Shown: positions 23,775-32,539 of the stretch, in pieces | Layout: each line of letters begins with the position of its first letter | Numbering within the stretch: position 1 is the first letter of the stretch | Assembly: GCF_019355395.1 (NCBI RefSeq) | Contig: NZ_CP048829.1 | Coordinates: forward strand, 1,178,001 to 1,242,000 | Direction: 5' to 3' | From: Chordicoccus furentiruminis | GTDB lineage: Bacteria > Bacillota > Clostridia > Lachnospirales > Lachnospiraceae | Length of the DNA: 64,000 nucleotides | The notes under the pieces: generated by a model | What the model saw: the letters and a program-made list of their open reading frames with translations, nothing else | Told to the model about the DNA's origin: nothing | Database searches by the model: none | Translations under genes and position numbers: made by a program

Positions 23775-25277
23775 TCAGTCCTTTCTCTCCTTAGAAGCAT
23801 ACTGCATGATCAGCTCCTGGTTAAACTCGTCCTTGAGCAGCTCGCCGCTTACTTTTCCTTCAGCCAGAATGATGATGCGATCGGACATTCCCATCAGCTC
23901 TTCCATTTCAGACGAAATCATCAGAATGGCCTTCCCCTGCTCCACCAGCTGGTTGATCAGCATATATATCTCCTGTTTAGCGCCGACATCAATTCCTCTT
24001 GTCGGCTCATCGAAGATCAGAAGTTCTGATTCTGCCGCGAGCCACTTGGCCAAAATGACTTTCTGCTGATTGCCTCCGCTTAAGTTTTTCACCAGCTGCT
24101 CCAGTGAAGGAGTCTTTATCGATAACTCCGTTTTATATTGTTTCGCTATCGACTTTGTTTTGGATTCATTGACCACACTGCCCCGGGAAATTCTTCTGTA
24201 TATGGGCATATTAATATTTTCCCGGATACTCATTCCCAGCAAAGCGCCTTTGGCTTTCCGGTCCTCCGGAACCAGTCCTATGCCGATATCAATCGCTTCT
24301 TTCGGAGATTTCGGATCAATCTCTTTCCCATTAAAGAAAAACTGTCCGGAATCTTTTCTTGCCGCCCCGAAAACCATTTCGGCAAATTCCGTCCGGCCGG
24401 CGCCTACCAGCCCGCCTAATCCGACAACCTCGCCTTTATGAACCTTCAGGCTGATACCCTGGTCTCCATTGCCGGTAACATCTCTCGCTTCAAATGTCAC
24501 TTCATCCTGAACACATCCCGCTTTTCTGGCCGGATAAACCTCATGAAGCTCTCTTCCGACCATAAGCTTAATCAATTCGTTTTCATTCGTTTCCTTTGTG
24601 TTGAGTGTTGTCACGAAATGACCGTCCCGCAGCACCGTTACGCGGTCCGAGAGCCGGAATATCTCTTCCAGCCTGTGAGAGATATAGATAATCGTGACGC
24701 CCTGCTTTTTCAGAAGATCCACTACCGCAAACATATGGTCTACTTCTGCATTCGTCAGGGGTGCGGAAGGCTCATCCATGATCAGAACCTTGGCGTTCTG
24801 AGACATAGCCTTGGCGATCTCAACCATCTGCTGATAGCCGACCGTCAGGTTTTTCACCATTTCCCCGGGATCGACATCCATATGCAATGATTTAAGGATT
24901 TCCCTTGCCTTTTTTTCCATCTCGCGGAAATCAACAACGACTCCCTTTCGGATGGCGCGGCCAAGGAAAATATTCTCAGCGACCGTGAGATCGCCTACCA
25001 GATTAAATTCCTGATAAATAACGCCGATCCCATGCTCTTCCGACAGCCTTGGCGTCAAACGGCGGAATTTCTGATGGTCAATCACAATTTCGCCTTTCGA
25101 AGGCTCAATCGCGCCGCTGCATGTTTTGATCAGCGTTGATTTTCCCGCACCGTTTTCGCCTATCAGAGCATGAATCTCTCCCCTTCGCACTTTAAATGAA
25201 ACATCATCCAGAGCGGTTACTCCGGGGTAGTATTTCGATATATGATTAAACTCCAAAATATAATCTTCTGAGTTCAT
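23775..25277 (-). CDS. Sugar/polyol ABC transporter ATPase (RbsA-like, double cassette)
   Basis: A 500-residue fused two-cassette ATPase of CUT2 importers. The first cassette has GENGAGKST, the second the degenerate GLVGAGRTE usual in RbsA/MglA; signatures are LTVGYQQMVEIAKA and LSGGNQQKVILAKW; Walker B regions are LIMDEPSAPL and LIFDEPTRGIDVG. The ATG at 25277 (MNSEDY) is preferred because AGGGCGGAGA lies just upstream; the ATG at 25298 lacks a ribosome site. A structured intergenic stretch separates it from the binding-protein gene. Confidence 0.95.
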   Translation of the reverse strand: MNSEDYILEFNHISKYYPGVTALDDVSFKVRRGEIHALIGENGAGKSTLIKTCSGAIEPSKGEIVIDHQKFRRLTPRLSEEHGIGVIYQEFNLVGDLTVAENIFLGRAIRKGVVVDFREMEKKAREILKSLHMDVDPGEMVKNLTVGYQQMVEIAKAMSQNAKVLIMDEPSAPLTNAEVDHMFAVVDLLKKQGVTIIYISHRLEEIFRLSDRVTVLRDGHFVTTLNTKETNENELIKLMVGRELHEVYPARKAGCVQDEVTFEARDVTGNGDQGISLKVHKGEVVGLGGLVGAGRTEFAEMVFGAARKDSGQFFFNGKEIDPKSPKEAIDIGIGLVPEDRKAKGALLGMSIRENINMPIYRRISRGSVVNESKTKSIAKQYKTELSIKTPSLEQLVKNLSGGNQQKVILAKWLAAESELLIFDEPTRGIDVGAKQEIYMLINQLVEQGKAILMISSEMEELMGMSDRIIILAEGKVSGELLKDEFNQELIMQYASKERKD

Positions 25278-25318
25278 TCTCCGCCCTCTCCCGGTCATGC
25301 TGTATAACGCTTATAAAA

Positions 25319-25421
25319 GGCATGGGGCCTGCCGCATGGCCCCGAACCGTCCGATGATGCGGACTGTATCTGGAATCCGCATCACTGTCGGGTTTGAGGC
25401 TCAGCGCAGATGCCCCATGCC
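25319..25421 (-). other. Structured intergenic RNA between binding-protein and ATPase genes
   Basis: An outer 10-bp helix (25319-25328 with 25412-25421) encloses a perfect 9-bp hairpin (25355-25363 with 25376-25384); GGGGCC/GGCCCC (25324-25342) offers an alternative hairpin using one outer arm. There is no T-run. Such structures often protect binding-protein mRNA and lower downstream gene expression. Confidence 0.5.
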
Positions 25422-25435
25422 GCAAATACAGCCGC

Positions 25436-26515
25436 TCAGTTCGCTGCCGTTTCCACTGCCGAGCTGGTTGTCTCGCCAGGAACAGCCGTCATCTCTGTCA
25501 GATTATCCGCCGTAACAGGAATCAGCTCTCTGTAAACGTTCTGATCAACCTCTTTGCCAGATTCCTTGTCAATCAGAAGACGATAAGCCGCGTCACCGCA
25601 CACATAGGAATTACCGGTAATCGCTACACAGACCTTGTTAAACTCATTGTTCTGAATCGAAGCAATGGTCTCATCGGTAAGATCCGTCGAGAAGATACCG
25701 ATATCGTCCGGACGGTCAGATCCGTAATATCCCTTCAGTGCTTCATTTGCGCCGGCAGCTCCGCCGCCGCCGATGCAGCAGACCACCTTCACATCCGGAT
25801 GCGACTGAAGCACAGTCTCCATGACGTTCAGGCCCTGGGTCGTATCAATAGCCGGCTGGTTTGCGACAACGGTCGCGTTCGGAGCCTTCTCCTTGAGCTG
25901 ATCCAGAATGCCGTTCTCGCGCTGAAGAAGAATCGGAGTCTGAGGATATCCAAGTACAACGACCTCACATTTACCGTCATCAAACTTGTCGTTGATCCAG
26001 TCAGCGGCTTCCGAACCAATCTTGCAGCCCAGATCATAGTTGTCGATCAGCCAGTTGATATCCGCATTTGTCATGTTCTCATCCCACGACATCACCATAA
26101 TTCCGGCTTTTCTCGCTTCTGCGCACACATCTTCGATTGCGTCAGGATCGACCGGATTCACAATGATCGCGTCAACGCCGGACGACACAAAATTCTCAAG
26201 CTGATCAATCTGAGTATTTGCATTCTCCTTGCAGTCAACGACCGTCACTTCATTTCCGTCATTCTTCGCATCCTTCTCGATCTGCTCCGCCTGCTGGGCC
26301 CATACCTGATTGCTCAGTGTCTGAACGGCGAATCCGATCTTCAGCCCTGTGCTTTTCCCCTTTACCGTATCCGCCGCCGGCGTGTCCGGATTGCTGGTGG
26401 CAAGCGATTCCGCACCCGATTCAACGGAAGCGACACTGCTGTCCGCGGCGATCGGGACACAAATCGATGATGCCATAATCACTGCCATCATACATGCCAC
26501 TACATTTCTCTTCAT
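25436..26515 (-). CDS. Sugar/polyol ABC transporter substrate-binding protein (RbsB-like)
   Basis: The 359-residue protein has a Sec signal peptide (cleavage probably after PIAA, residue ~24; the Cys at residue 19 is not in a good lipobox), a ~30-residue Ser/Ala/Glu linker, and the periplasmic-binding fold 1 of CUT2 systems (KIGFAVQTLSNQVWAQQAEQ, VDAIIVNPVDPDAIEDV, GYPQTPILLQRENG, CCIGGGGAAGANEALKGY). It probably presents a pentose or pentitol to the RbsC/RbsA-like transporter. A short Thr/Ser/Ala tail ends the protein. The start has AGGAGGAAAG upstream. Confidence 0.93.
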   Translation of the reverse strand: MKRNVVACMMAVIMASSICVPIAADSSVASVESGAESLATSNPDTPAADTVKGKSTGLKIGFAVQTLSNQVWAQQAEQIEKDAKNDGNEVTVVDCKENANTQIDQLENFVSSGVDAIIVNPVDPDAIEDVCAEARKAGIMVMSWDENMTNADINWLIDNYDLGCKIGSEAADWINDKFDDGKCEVVVLGYPQTPILLQRENGILDQLKEKAPNATVVANQPAIDTTQGLNVMETVLQSHPDVKVVCCIGGGGAAGANEALKGYYGSDRPDDIGIFSTDLTDETIASIQNNEFNKVCVAITGNSYVCGDAAYRLLIDKESGKEVDQNVYRELIPVTADNLTEMTAVPGETTSSAVETAAN

Positions 26516-26576
26516 AACCTTTCCTCCTTGAAAATATATGATGTGTTATTGCATACCTTGTCATCCGGCAAACAGC

Positions 26577-27617
26577 TCATTCATTAGGAAGAATGACCCA
26601 TTTCCCTTTCGCGCGCTCTGCCGGATCTGCCAGTATACTGACCAGTCCTTCCAGGGGCTTCGTGCCCGCAAGCATACTGGTTACATCCACCCGGTGCGCA
26701 TTGATCAGACTGACCGCTCTCCCCATGTCATATGGGCTGCAGTAAGATCCCTTTAATGTGAGTTCCTTCTGAAAAAGTTCATATGTCCTGAGAGAGATCG
26801 CGGCATCCGTTTTTGTCACCGCGAACAAAACCACCGTTCCTCTCCGGTCCACAATGTCAATCGCTTCTTCAGACGTCTGCCTGATCCCGCAGGTCTCAAT
26901 GACGACTTGAATATGCTGAAGTCCGTGCTCGGCAAGGGTCTGTCTGACATTCTGCCTTTTCGGATCAATCGTCAGAGACGCTCCAAGTTTCTCGGCCACC
27001 GCTCTCTTCGATGCGACCGGCTCGATCAGAACCACATTGGCCGCTCCTTCAAGACGGGCAAGCTGCAGAAGCAGCAGCCCGATCATCCCTCCGCCGTAGA
27101 TCACAACATTATCGCTCACCTTGATATCGCTGCGGTCAATGCCGTTGATGCAGCAGGCAAGCGGTTCCGCCATCGCGCCCTGAATAAAGGTCACATCATC
27201 GGCCAGATGATGCACGAGCCTGTCCGGCACCTTGCAAAACTGTGCGAACCCTCCGTCAATATTGGTTCCTATGGCTCCCATATGCTCGCAATGACCCATC
27301 ATGCCATTCTGGCAGTAGTAGCACTCATTGCAGTTATCCGCGGGGTCCACACAGACCCTGTCGCCAACCTTGCAATGCGTTGCCTCGCTCCCGGTTCTCA
27401 CGACAATCCCCGAAAATTCATGTCCCTGAATCTGCGGAGGAACCGTTGAAGTCGAACCCTGGTCTCCTTCATAGATATGAACATCCGAGCCGCAGACGCC
27501 GCAGGCCATAACTTTAATCAGGACTTCTTTCGGGCCTGGTTCCGGGATGGGTCTTTCCATTGTCTCTATATGACGAACCCCTAAAAAGACATCACATTTC
27601 ATCATGATTTCGCTCAT
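26577..27617 (-). CDS. Zinc-dependent medium-chain polyol dehydrogenase
   Basis: A 346-residue dehydrogenase: catalytic zinc CGVCGSDVHIYEG and GHEFSG; structural zinc Cys in NCNECYYCQNGMMGHC; nucleotide fold IYGGGMIGLLLLQLARLEG. It resembles L-iditol/threonine-dehydrogenase-like enzymes. It is the first gene of the operon that also encodes the Rbs-type importer and a second dehydrogenase, and is divergent from ribulokinase, so oxidation of a pentitol to a ketopentose is inferred. ATG at 27617 has GGAG 7 bases upstream; the open frame further upstream runs through operator sequence and is not coding. Confidence 0.9.
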   Translation of the reverse strand: MSEIMMKCDVFLGVRHIETMERPIPEPGPKEVLIKVMACGVCGSDVHIYEGDQGSTSTVPPQIQGHEFSGIVVRTGSEATHCKVGDRVCVDPADNCNECYYCQNGMMGHCEHMGAIGTNIDGGFAQFCKVPDRLVHHLADDVTFIQGAMAEPLACCINGIDRSDIKVSDNVVIYGGGMIGLLLLQLARLEGAANVVLIEPVASKRAVAEKLGASLTIDPKRQNVRQTLAEHGLQHIQVVIETCGIRQTSEEAIDIVDRRGTVVLFAVTKTDAAISLRTYELFQKELTLKGSYCSPYDMGRAVSLINAHRVDVTSMLAGTKPLEGLVSILADPAERAKGKWVILPNE

Positions 27618-27644
27618 AGCCGCTCTCCGTTTGCTGTTCATATC

Positions 27645-27669
27645 GCTTATTAAAATTGTTTTAATAAGC
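27645..27669. promoter_or_regulatory. ROK-type operator 1
   Basis: A perfect palindrome with 11-base arms, GCTTATTAAAA-TTG-TTTTAATAAGC, placed at +1 of the minus-strand operon promoter. It resembles the TTATT-N-AATAA operators of NagC/Mlc/XylR-type ROK repressors, and a ROK gene is in this cluster. Confidence 0.75.
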
Positions 27670-27675
27670 ATTTTC

Positions 27676-27704
27676 TTTATATTCCATCTGCCCGATAAAT
27701 TCAA
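27676..27704 (-). promoter_or_regulatory. Promoter of the dehydrogenase-importer operon
   Basis: Minus-strand TTGAAT (27699-27704) and TATAAA (27676-27681), spacer 17. The palindromic operator starts 6 bases downstream of the -10. Confidence 0.75.
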
Positions 27705-27823
27705 CAAAGAAATCGAGACTACATCTGTTTTCTCTTTTTTATACGATGTTCACATCTGAATTTTGTGCACAATTTCGGATAATTTTCACACTGCTTTCTG
27801 AATACATGGTCAAAATATATTCG

Positions 27824-27853
27824 TTGACTTTCCTCAAATTCCTATGCTATTCT
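27824..27853 (+). promoter_or_regulatory. Ribulokinase promoter
   Basis: TTGACT (27824-27829) and extended -10 TGCTATTCT (hexamer 27848-27853), spacer 18. The leader to the start codon is about 90 bases and contains operator 2. Confidence 0.7.
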
Positions 27854-27912
27854 GTTGGCATAGCACGATGAAAGTCGTATCAGAAAGGCATCTTCCACTT
27901 TATATATCTCAC

Positions 27913-27933
27913 TTTTAAAAATAGTTTTATTTT
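27913..27933. promoter_or_regulatory. ROK-type operator 2 (imperfect)
   Basis: TTTTAAAAATAGTTTTATTTT matches the 21-base core of operator 1 at 15 positions with the same centre. It lies just upstream of the ribulokinase ribosome site. Confidence 0.5.
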
Positions 27934-27949
27934 ACAGGGGTGTTCAAGT

Positions 27950-29602
27950 ATGGCTTATACGATCGGTCTTGATTTTGGAACGCTTTCCTGCCGCGGCGTA
28001 CTTGTAAGCTGCAGTACCGGAACGATTTTGGCAAGTGAAGTCTTTCCTTATCCGCACGGCGTCATGGATTCATTTTTGTGCGGCAGCGGCGAGCGCCTGC
28101 CTTCCAACTGGGCACTGGAACACCCGAAGGATTATACGGACGCATTAACTGCTGTCATCCCTGCCCTTATGCGCGCATCATCTGTTCCTTCCTCCGCCGT
28201 CACGGGGATCGGGATCGATTTTACTTCCTGCACAGTGCTTCCTGTTGATCAGAACGCAGTACCGCTCTGCATGAAGCGCGAATTCGTGGATCACCGCAAT
28301 GCTTATGTCAAGCTCTGGAAACACCACGGTGCTCAGGAATATGCCGATCGGATCAACGCTTATCTCGAAGAGTCCGGACAGTTAAAAGACCCGAGATTCG
28401 GGGGGCGCATTTCTTCCGAACTCTTCCTTCCCAAGATCATGGAGACACTGGAAGAAGATCCTGCTGTTTATAACGCAGCAGATGCCTTCATCGAAGCCGG
28501 GGACTGGCTTACACGTCTCCTGACCGGAAGCAAAAGCCGAAGCTGTTCGATGGCCGGATACAAGGCTTGGTGGAACGAGCGTGACGGATACCCTGATGTC
28601 CGTTTTTATCGCCACTTCAATCCTGAGCTGTACTCACTTCCGCAGAAAATGAGCGGACCGGTCATCGAAATCGGACAAAGTTCGGGCTGTCTGACGACAG
28701 AATGGGCAGACAGACTTGGATTGACAGCTGGAATCGCTGTCGCTCCGGCCGTCATCGATTCTCACGCCGGCGTTCCAGGGAGCGGCGTCAGCAGAAAAGA
28801 GCAGGCTATGCTGGTTCTCGGCACTTCCAGCGTGCTGATCGGATTCAGCGACCGTCCGTACTCTGAAGAGGGTATCATAGGAAATGTCCGCAGCGCGATC
28901 ATACCCGGATACTACGGTCTGGAATCCGGTCTGGCCGCCGTCGGCGACTTATTCGAATGGTTTGTCAGTCAGACCCGCAGCCCTGAAAGCAATAGGGGAA
29001 ATGAAATCCCCGAAAACAGTCTCATTCACCAGCTTCTCAGTCAGAAAGCCTCCGAAAAAGCCGCCGGGCAGGGTGGTCTTCTGGCGCTGGACTGGTGGAA
29101 CGGAAATAAAACGCCCTTCGTGGACAGCAGTCTCACAGGTTCCGTTATTGGATACTCTCTCCAGACAAAACCGGAAGATATCTACCGGGCCATGATCGAA
29201 GCAACCGCTTACGGAACAAGAAGGATTCTTGAACTGTATGAATCCCAGGGTCTTCGGATCGATGAGCTTGTCTGCAGCGGCGGCATCACGAAGAAGAATC
29301 CTTTCGTCATGCAGACCTATTCGGATATACTCGGGAAAAAGCTGAAAATTGCCGGAAGCTCACAAGCCGCGGCTCTTGGATCAGCTATCTACGCCTCACT
29401 CTCTGCCGGTGTCTACAGCGACTACGCTTCATCCGTCACGCATATGAGCCGTATTGATTCAGCCGAATATGTGCCTGACGAGCGCAGTCGAAAAGTGTAC
29501 GATGAATTGTATTCAATCTATAAGGATTACAGCATGATCATGGGAGACACGCACCGTGATATTCTGATGCGGCTGAATCATCTGAAGGCCGGATTACACT
29601 GA
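27950..29602 (+). CDS. Ribulokinase (FGGY family, AraB-like)
   Basis: The 550-residue protein has the ribulokinase length and motifs: TIGLDFGTLSCRGVLV at the N-terminus, GIGIDFTSCTVLPVD, LCMKREFVDHRNAYVKLWKHH, the catalytic-Asp segment PAVIDSHAGVPGSG, LVLGTSSV, and CSGGITKKNPFVMQTYSDILG near the C-terminus. Ribulokinases phosphorylate L- or D-ribulose. No araA or araD is adjacent; instead two polyol dehydrogenases and an importer are divergent, so ribulose is probably produced from ribitol or arabitol. AGGGG lies 9 bases upstream of the ATG. Confidence 0.92.
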   Translation: MAYTIGLDFGTLSCRGVLVSCSTGTILASEVFPYPHGVMDSFLCGSGERLPSNWALEHPKDYTDALTAVIPALMRASSVPSSAVTGIGIDFTSCTVLPVDQNAVPLCMKREFVDHRNAYVKLWKHHGAQEYADRINAYLEESGQLKDPRFGGRISSELFLPKIMETLEEDPAVYNAADAFIEAGDWLTRLLTGSKSRSCSMAGYKAWWNERDGYPDVRFYRHFNPELYSLPQKMSGPVIEIGQSSGCLTTEWADRLGLTAGIAVAPAVIDSHAGVPGSGVSRKEQAMLVLGTSSVLIGFSDRPYSEEGIIGNVRSAIIPGYYGLESGLAAVGDLFEWFVSQTRSPESNRGNEIPENSLIHQLLSQKASEKAAGQGGLLALDWWNGNKTPFVDSSLTGSVIGYSLQTKPEDIYRAMIEATAYGTRRILELYESQGLRIDELVCSGGITKKNPFVMQTYSDILGKKLKIAGSSQAAALGSAIYASLSAGVYSDYASSVTHMSRIDSAEYVPDERSRKVYDELYSIYKDYSMIMGDTHRDILMRLNHLKAGLH

Positions 29603-29717
29603 CTTGAACCGGGGCCTCGTTCCGGGCGGCAGATGCTCGGATTTCCGAAAGTGCATTCTAAAATGGCGTTTCGCACAGATATCTGCCCCCGCTTCGGTTG
29701 GAGGGAACGGCCTTTCC

Positions 29718-29746
29718 TTGGATATCCCTTTCGGGTCTGTTATAAT
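29718..29746 (+). promoter_or_regulatory. Promoter of the ROK regulator gene
   Basis: TTGGAT (29718-29723) and TATAAT (29741-29746), 17-base spacer, in the 275-base gap after ribulokinase. The regulator therefore can be expressed independently of the kinase. Nothing else is seen in the gap. Confidence 0.65.
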
Positions 29747-29877
29747 CATGATAACACTCATGGGGATGCTTCAGGCAAGGGCGCCTGCTCAGTTGCTTTC
29801 CGTAAAGGAAACCTTTCGGCAAAACTTTGGAATGCACGGAATCCTCTCATCATGCCGGGGCAGCAGAGGACAGGGTT

Positions 29878-30999
29878 ATGGGACTAAGCAACGTTGCTGT
29901 TAAAAAAGCAAACAAAAATAACGTTTACAGGTTCCTTCTGGCGAACGGCACCGTATCCAAAAATGATATTGCCAGAGAATTGGGACTGACTGTTCCAACA
30001 ATTGCCAGCGCCTTGAACGAGCTGCTCGACGCCGGGCTTGCAAAGGCAGACGGCACGCTGGAGTCAAGAGGCGGCAGAAAGTCCGTCGGCTACACCTGCG
30101 TGCCGCAGGCCCGCTATGCAATCGGGGTGAATATCACCAGAAAATATCTGGACTTTGCCGTTGTGGATCTGACAATGCATCCGGTGTATCAGCATCATCA
30201 GAAGTTCGAGATCCACGATAACGAGGAATCCTACCAGCAGCTGAAATATATGATCTCCGACGTCATTCTGGAATCCCGTGTAAATCAGAATGACATCCTG
30301 GGAATTGCCTATGCCATCCCGGCCATTACAGATGGAACCGGAACCAGGATCTTCGGCATGCATGAGGAACTGGATCTTTCATGGTCGTTTTACAACATTT
30401 CAAAGAACTGGTTCCCCTTTCCTTCCATGCTCAGACGTGAGGCCCTGTGTTCTGCGTTTGCCGCCATTAACAAAATGTCCCTGACCGGAACCACCGTCTA
30501 TATGAATATTGCTCCTTCTGTCGGAGGCGCACTGATCTACAACGGGTCGCATGTGAGCCTCGGTATGAACTGCAGAACAGGCGAAATCGGCCATATAACG
30601 CTTGTGCCTGGCGGAAAGCCTTGTTACTGCGGACGAAAAGGATGCGTCAACGCCTATTGTTCCACCGACAATCTTACGTCTTATACAAACGGCGATCTTC
30701 ACGCCTTCTTCGAGCTGCTTGATCAGGGTGATACCCGCTGCAGGGCTTTATGGGAAACATACACGGATTATCTTTCCATCACCGTACACAACCTGATGAC
30801 GGCATTTGACCACAAAATCGTAATCGGCGGCCCTATAGCCGAATTTTTGGAGCCTCATCTGGATGAGGTCAGAGAGAAAGTAGAAAAAACAGACCCCTAT
30901 CTGAAGGGAATGAACTATCTCAGATGCTGTGGAATGCATGATTCGGAGGCAATCGGAGCTGCCGGAATCTATATCGAGCGGTTTCTGAAATCCGTCTGA
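29878..30999 (+). CDS. ROK-family transcriptional repressor (NagC/XylR-like)
   Basis: A 373-residue regulator: winged helix at residues ~5-65 (VSKNDIARELGLTVPTIASA), then a ROK sugar-binding domain with EIGHITLVPGG and the zinc motif CYCGRKGCVNAYCS. Sugar binding usually releases such repressors from DNA. It is the best candidate to act on the two palindromes in the adjacent divergent promoter region and so to control the pentitol genes. ATG at 29878 with GAGGACAGGG upstream; an in-frame ATG at 29827 would add 17 non-homologous-looking residues. Confidence 0.9.
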   Translation: MGLSNVAVKKANKNNVYRFLLANGTVSKNDIARELGLTVPTIASALNELLDAGLAKADGTLESRGGRKSVGYTCVPQARYAIGVNITRKYLDFAVVDLTMHPVYQHHQKFEIHDNEESYQQLKYMISDVILESRVNQNDILGIAYAIPAITDGTGTRIFGMHEELDLSWSFYNISKNWFPFPSMLRREALCSAFAAINKMSLTGTTVYMNIAPSVGGALIYNGSHVSLGMNCRTGEIGHITLVPGGKPCYCGRKGCVNAYCSTDNLTSYTNGDLHAFFELLDQGDTRCRALWETYTDYLSITVHNLMTAFDHKIVIGGPIAEFLEPHLDEVREKVEKTDPYLKGMNYLRCCGMHDSEAIGAAGIYIERFLKSV

Positions 31000-31011
31000 A
31001 TAGATTGCTTC

Positions 31012-31066
31012 AAGGCAAAACGAGCCGCCTCTTCCGCCAGACGGCTTAACCTGCAAATTGCCTTTC
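31012..31066 (+). terminator. Possible terminator after the ROK gene
   Basis: An outer AAGGCAA/TTGCCTT helix encloses AGCCG/CGGCT, followed by TCCCTCTTTTG. The structure is loose and the T-run interrupted. It sits between convergent genes. Confidence 0.35.
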
Positions 31067-31080
31067 CCTCTTTTGAATCG

Positions 31081-32295
31081 TCACCGCGCCAGCGCCTCCA
31101 GCAGTTCGGCCGTCCGGACCATTTCCCGGACGGAGACCGTCTCCCTTACGGTATGCGCGTTGAAGTAGCCGCATGAGATCACGAGTCCGGGGATACCGGC
31201 CACAGCGAGGCGATTGTTGTCGCTTCCGCCGAAGGTGCTGACCGTTTTCGGCTTGAGTCCGATAGTGCGGCAGGCCTCGCGGAACCGCCGGACGATGCAG
31301 CTGTCATCCCCGACCCTGAAAGAGGGGAAATTCACGTCCCAGCGGAGTTCCGCCGTCGCCCCCGCCTTCTCCGCCTCCTCTCGGAATACGGATTCCGCCT
31401 GCCGTTCAAACGCTTCCGCTGTTTCAGCGGAGCGGCTTCGGAGCTCGCCTTCCATCCTGACCCGGTCCGGAACAATATTCTTTGCCGTTCCGCCGGCGAT
31501 CTTCCCGATATTGAAGGTCGTATCGGCATCGATTCTCCCGCTGGGAAGACGCGAGACAGCCGCCGCGGCCGCCGCGATGGCATGGATGCCGTCCTCCGGG
31601 CGGAACCCCGCGTGGGCGCTGCGTCCCCTGACTTCCGCATAGAAGGAGACGATCACCGGCGCACTCAGGGAGGCTGTCCCGGCCGGACCGTCCAGATCGA
31701 CGACGTACGCTTCCTTCGCCCGGATCCGGCTGAAATCAAAGTGCCGCGAGCCGCGGCAGTACGGCTCCTCCGCCGCCGTGAACAGAAGCTCCAGCTCCCG
31801 GTGCGGGATCTTCTCTTCCTCAAGCGACATGACAGCCTCCAGAATTTCCGCAATGGCCGCTCCGTCGTCGCCGCCGAGCACAGTGGTGCCGTCGGAGGTC
31901 AGCATATCCTCTCTGACGCCGGCATGCGGCCGTTCCTTTTCCTTCCCTTCTTCATCGTCCGGCCGCTCTTCGTCCGCCCGGTGCAGAACCGCCTTTCGTC
32001 CGTTTCCCGGGGCGACCGTATCCAGATGGGCGGCAAACAGGACAGGTGCGCCGGGCAGCACGCCCGGGACCCGCACCAGCAGATTGCCGGACGGGTCGGC
32101 GGGCCGCCCGCTTTCCGGATGGCTTCGTTCCCATTCCGCTCTGAGCGCTTCTGCCGCGTCGTCCTCCTCCGCCGTCATTCCCATCGCGGCGAACCGCTCC
32201 TTCAGCGCGTCCGCGATCTTTCTCTCATGGTAGGATTCCGCGTCAAACCGTGTCAGCCAGAGAAAAGTTTCCGTCAGTCTGTCCGCCCGTATCAT
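31081..32295 (-). CDS. M20-family metallopeptidase (PepT-like tripeptidase)
   Basis: The 404-residue protein carries all M20 zinc-site residues in order: FAAHLDT (His, catalytic Asp), GGDDGA (bridging Asp), TAAEEP (catalytic Glu-Glu), VVDLDG and the distal His in FNAHTVRE. The dimerisation domain starts near residue 215 (SFYAEVRGRSAHAG). The pattern is closest to PepT-like cytosolic aminopeptidases. An acidic/basic low-complexity insert (HRADEERPDDEEGKEKE) interrupts the first domain, which is unusual. ATG at 32295 with GGAGGACAGAGGA upstream; the open frame further upstream lacks protein character. Confidence 0.87.
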   Translation of the reverse strand: MIRADRLTETFLWLTRFDAESYHERKIADALKERFAAMGMTAEEDDAAEALRAEWERSHPESGRPADPSGNLLVRVPGVLPGAPVLFAAHLDTVAPGNGRKAVLHRADEERPDDEEGKEKERPHAGVREDMLTSDGTTVLGGDDGAAIAEILEAVMSLEEEKIPHRELELLFTAAEEPYCRGSRHFDFSRIRAKEAYVVDLDGPAGTASLSAPVIVSFYAEVRGRSAHAGFRPEDGIHAIAAAAAAVSRLPSGRIDADTTFNIGKIAGGTAKNIVPDRVRMEGELRSRSAETAEAFERQAESVFREEAEKAGATAELRWDVNFPSFRVGDDSCIVRRFREACRTIGLKPKTVSTFGGSDNNRLAVAGIPGLVISCGYFNAHTVRETVSVREMVRTAELLEALAR

Positions 32296-32539
32296 GGTCC
32301 TCTGTCCTCCGTTTCGCGTTTCTGTTTGCCCGGCGCTTACGGCTGCGTGCCGCCCCCAGTTCGTCCGTACACCGATTCGATCCGTCCGCAATGCCGTCTG
32401 TTTCATCCAGTCCTCTCCAGAACGTCCGCTCCGGCTCGCTCCGCCGGCCCGCAGGATTCTCCCTTCCCCGTTCCGTGTATCGGTCTCCCCCGGCACGCCG
32501 TCCTGTCCGCGTTTCTGTGGTCCGGCGTCCTGATCTCAT

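Noticed and set aside
27860-27890. Catabolite-responsive element (CcpA site) near the ribulokinase promoter
   Set aside because: TGAAAGTCGTATCA resembles a cre site but has an extra base and lacks the central symmetry.
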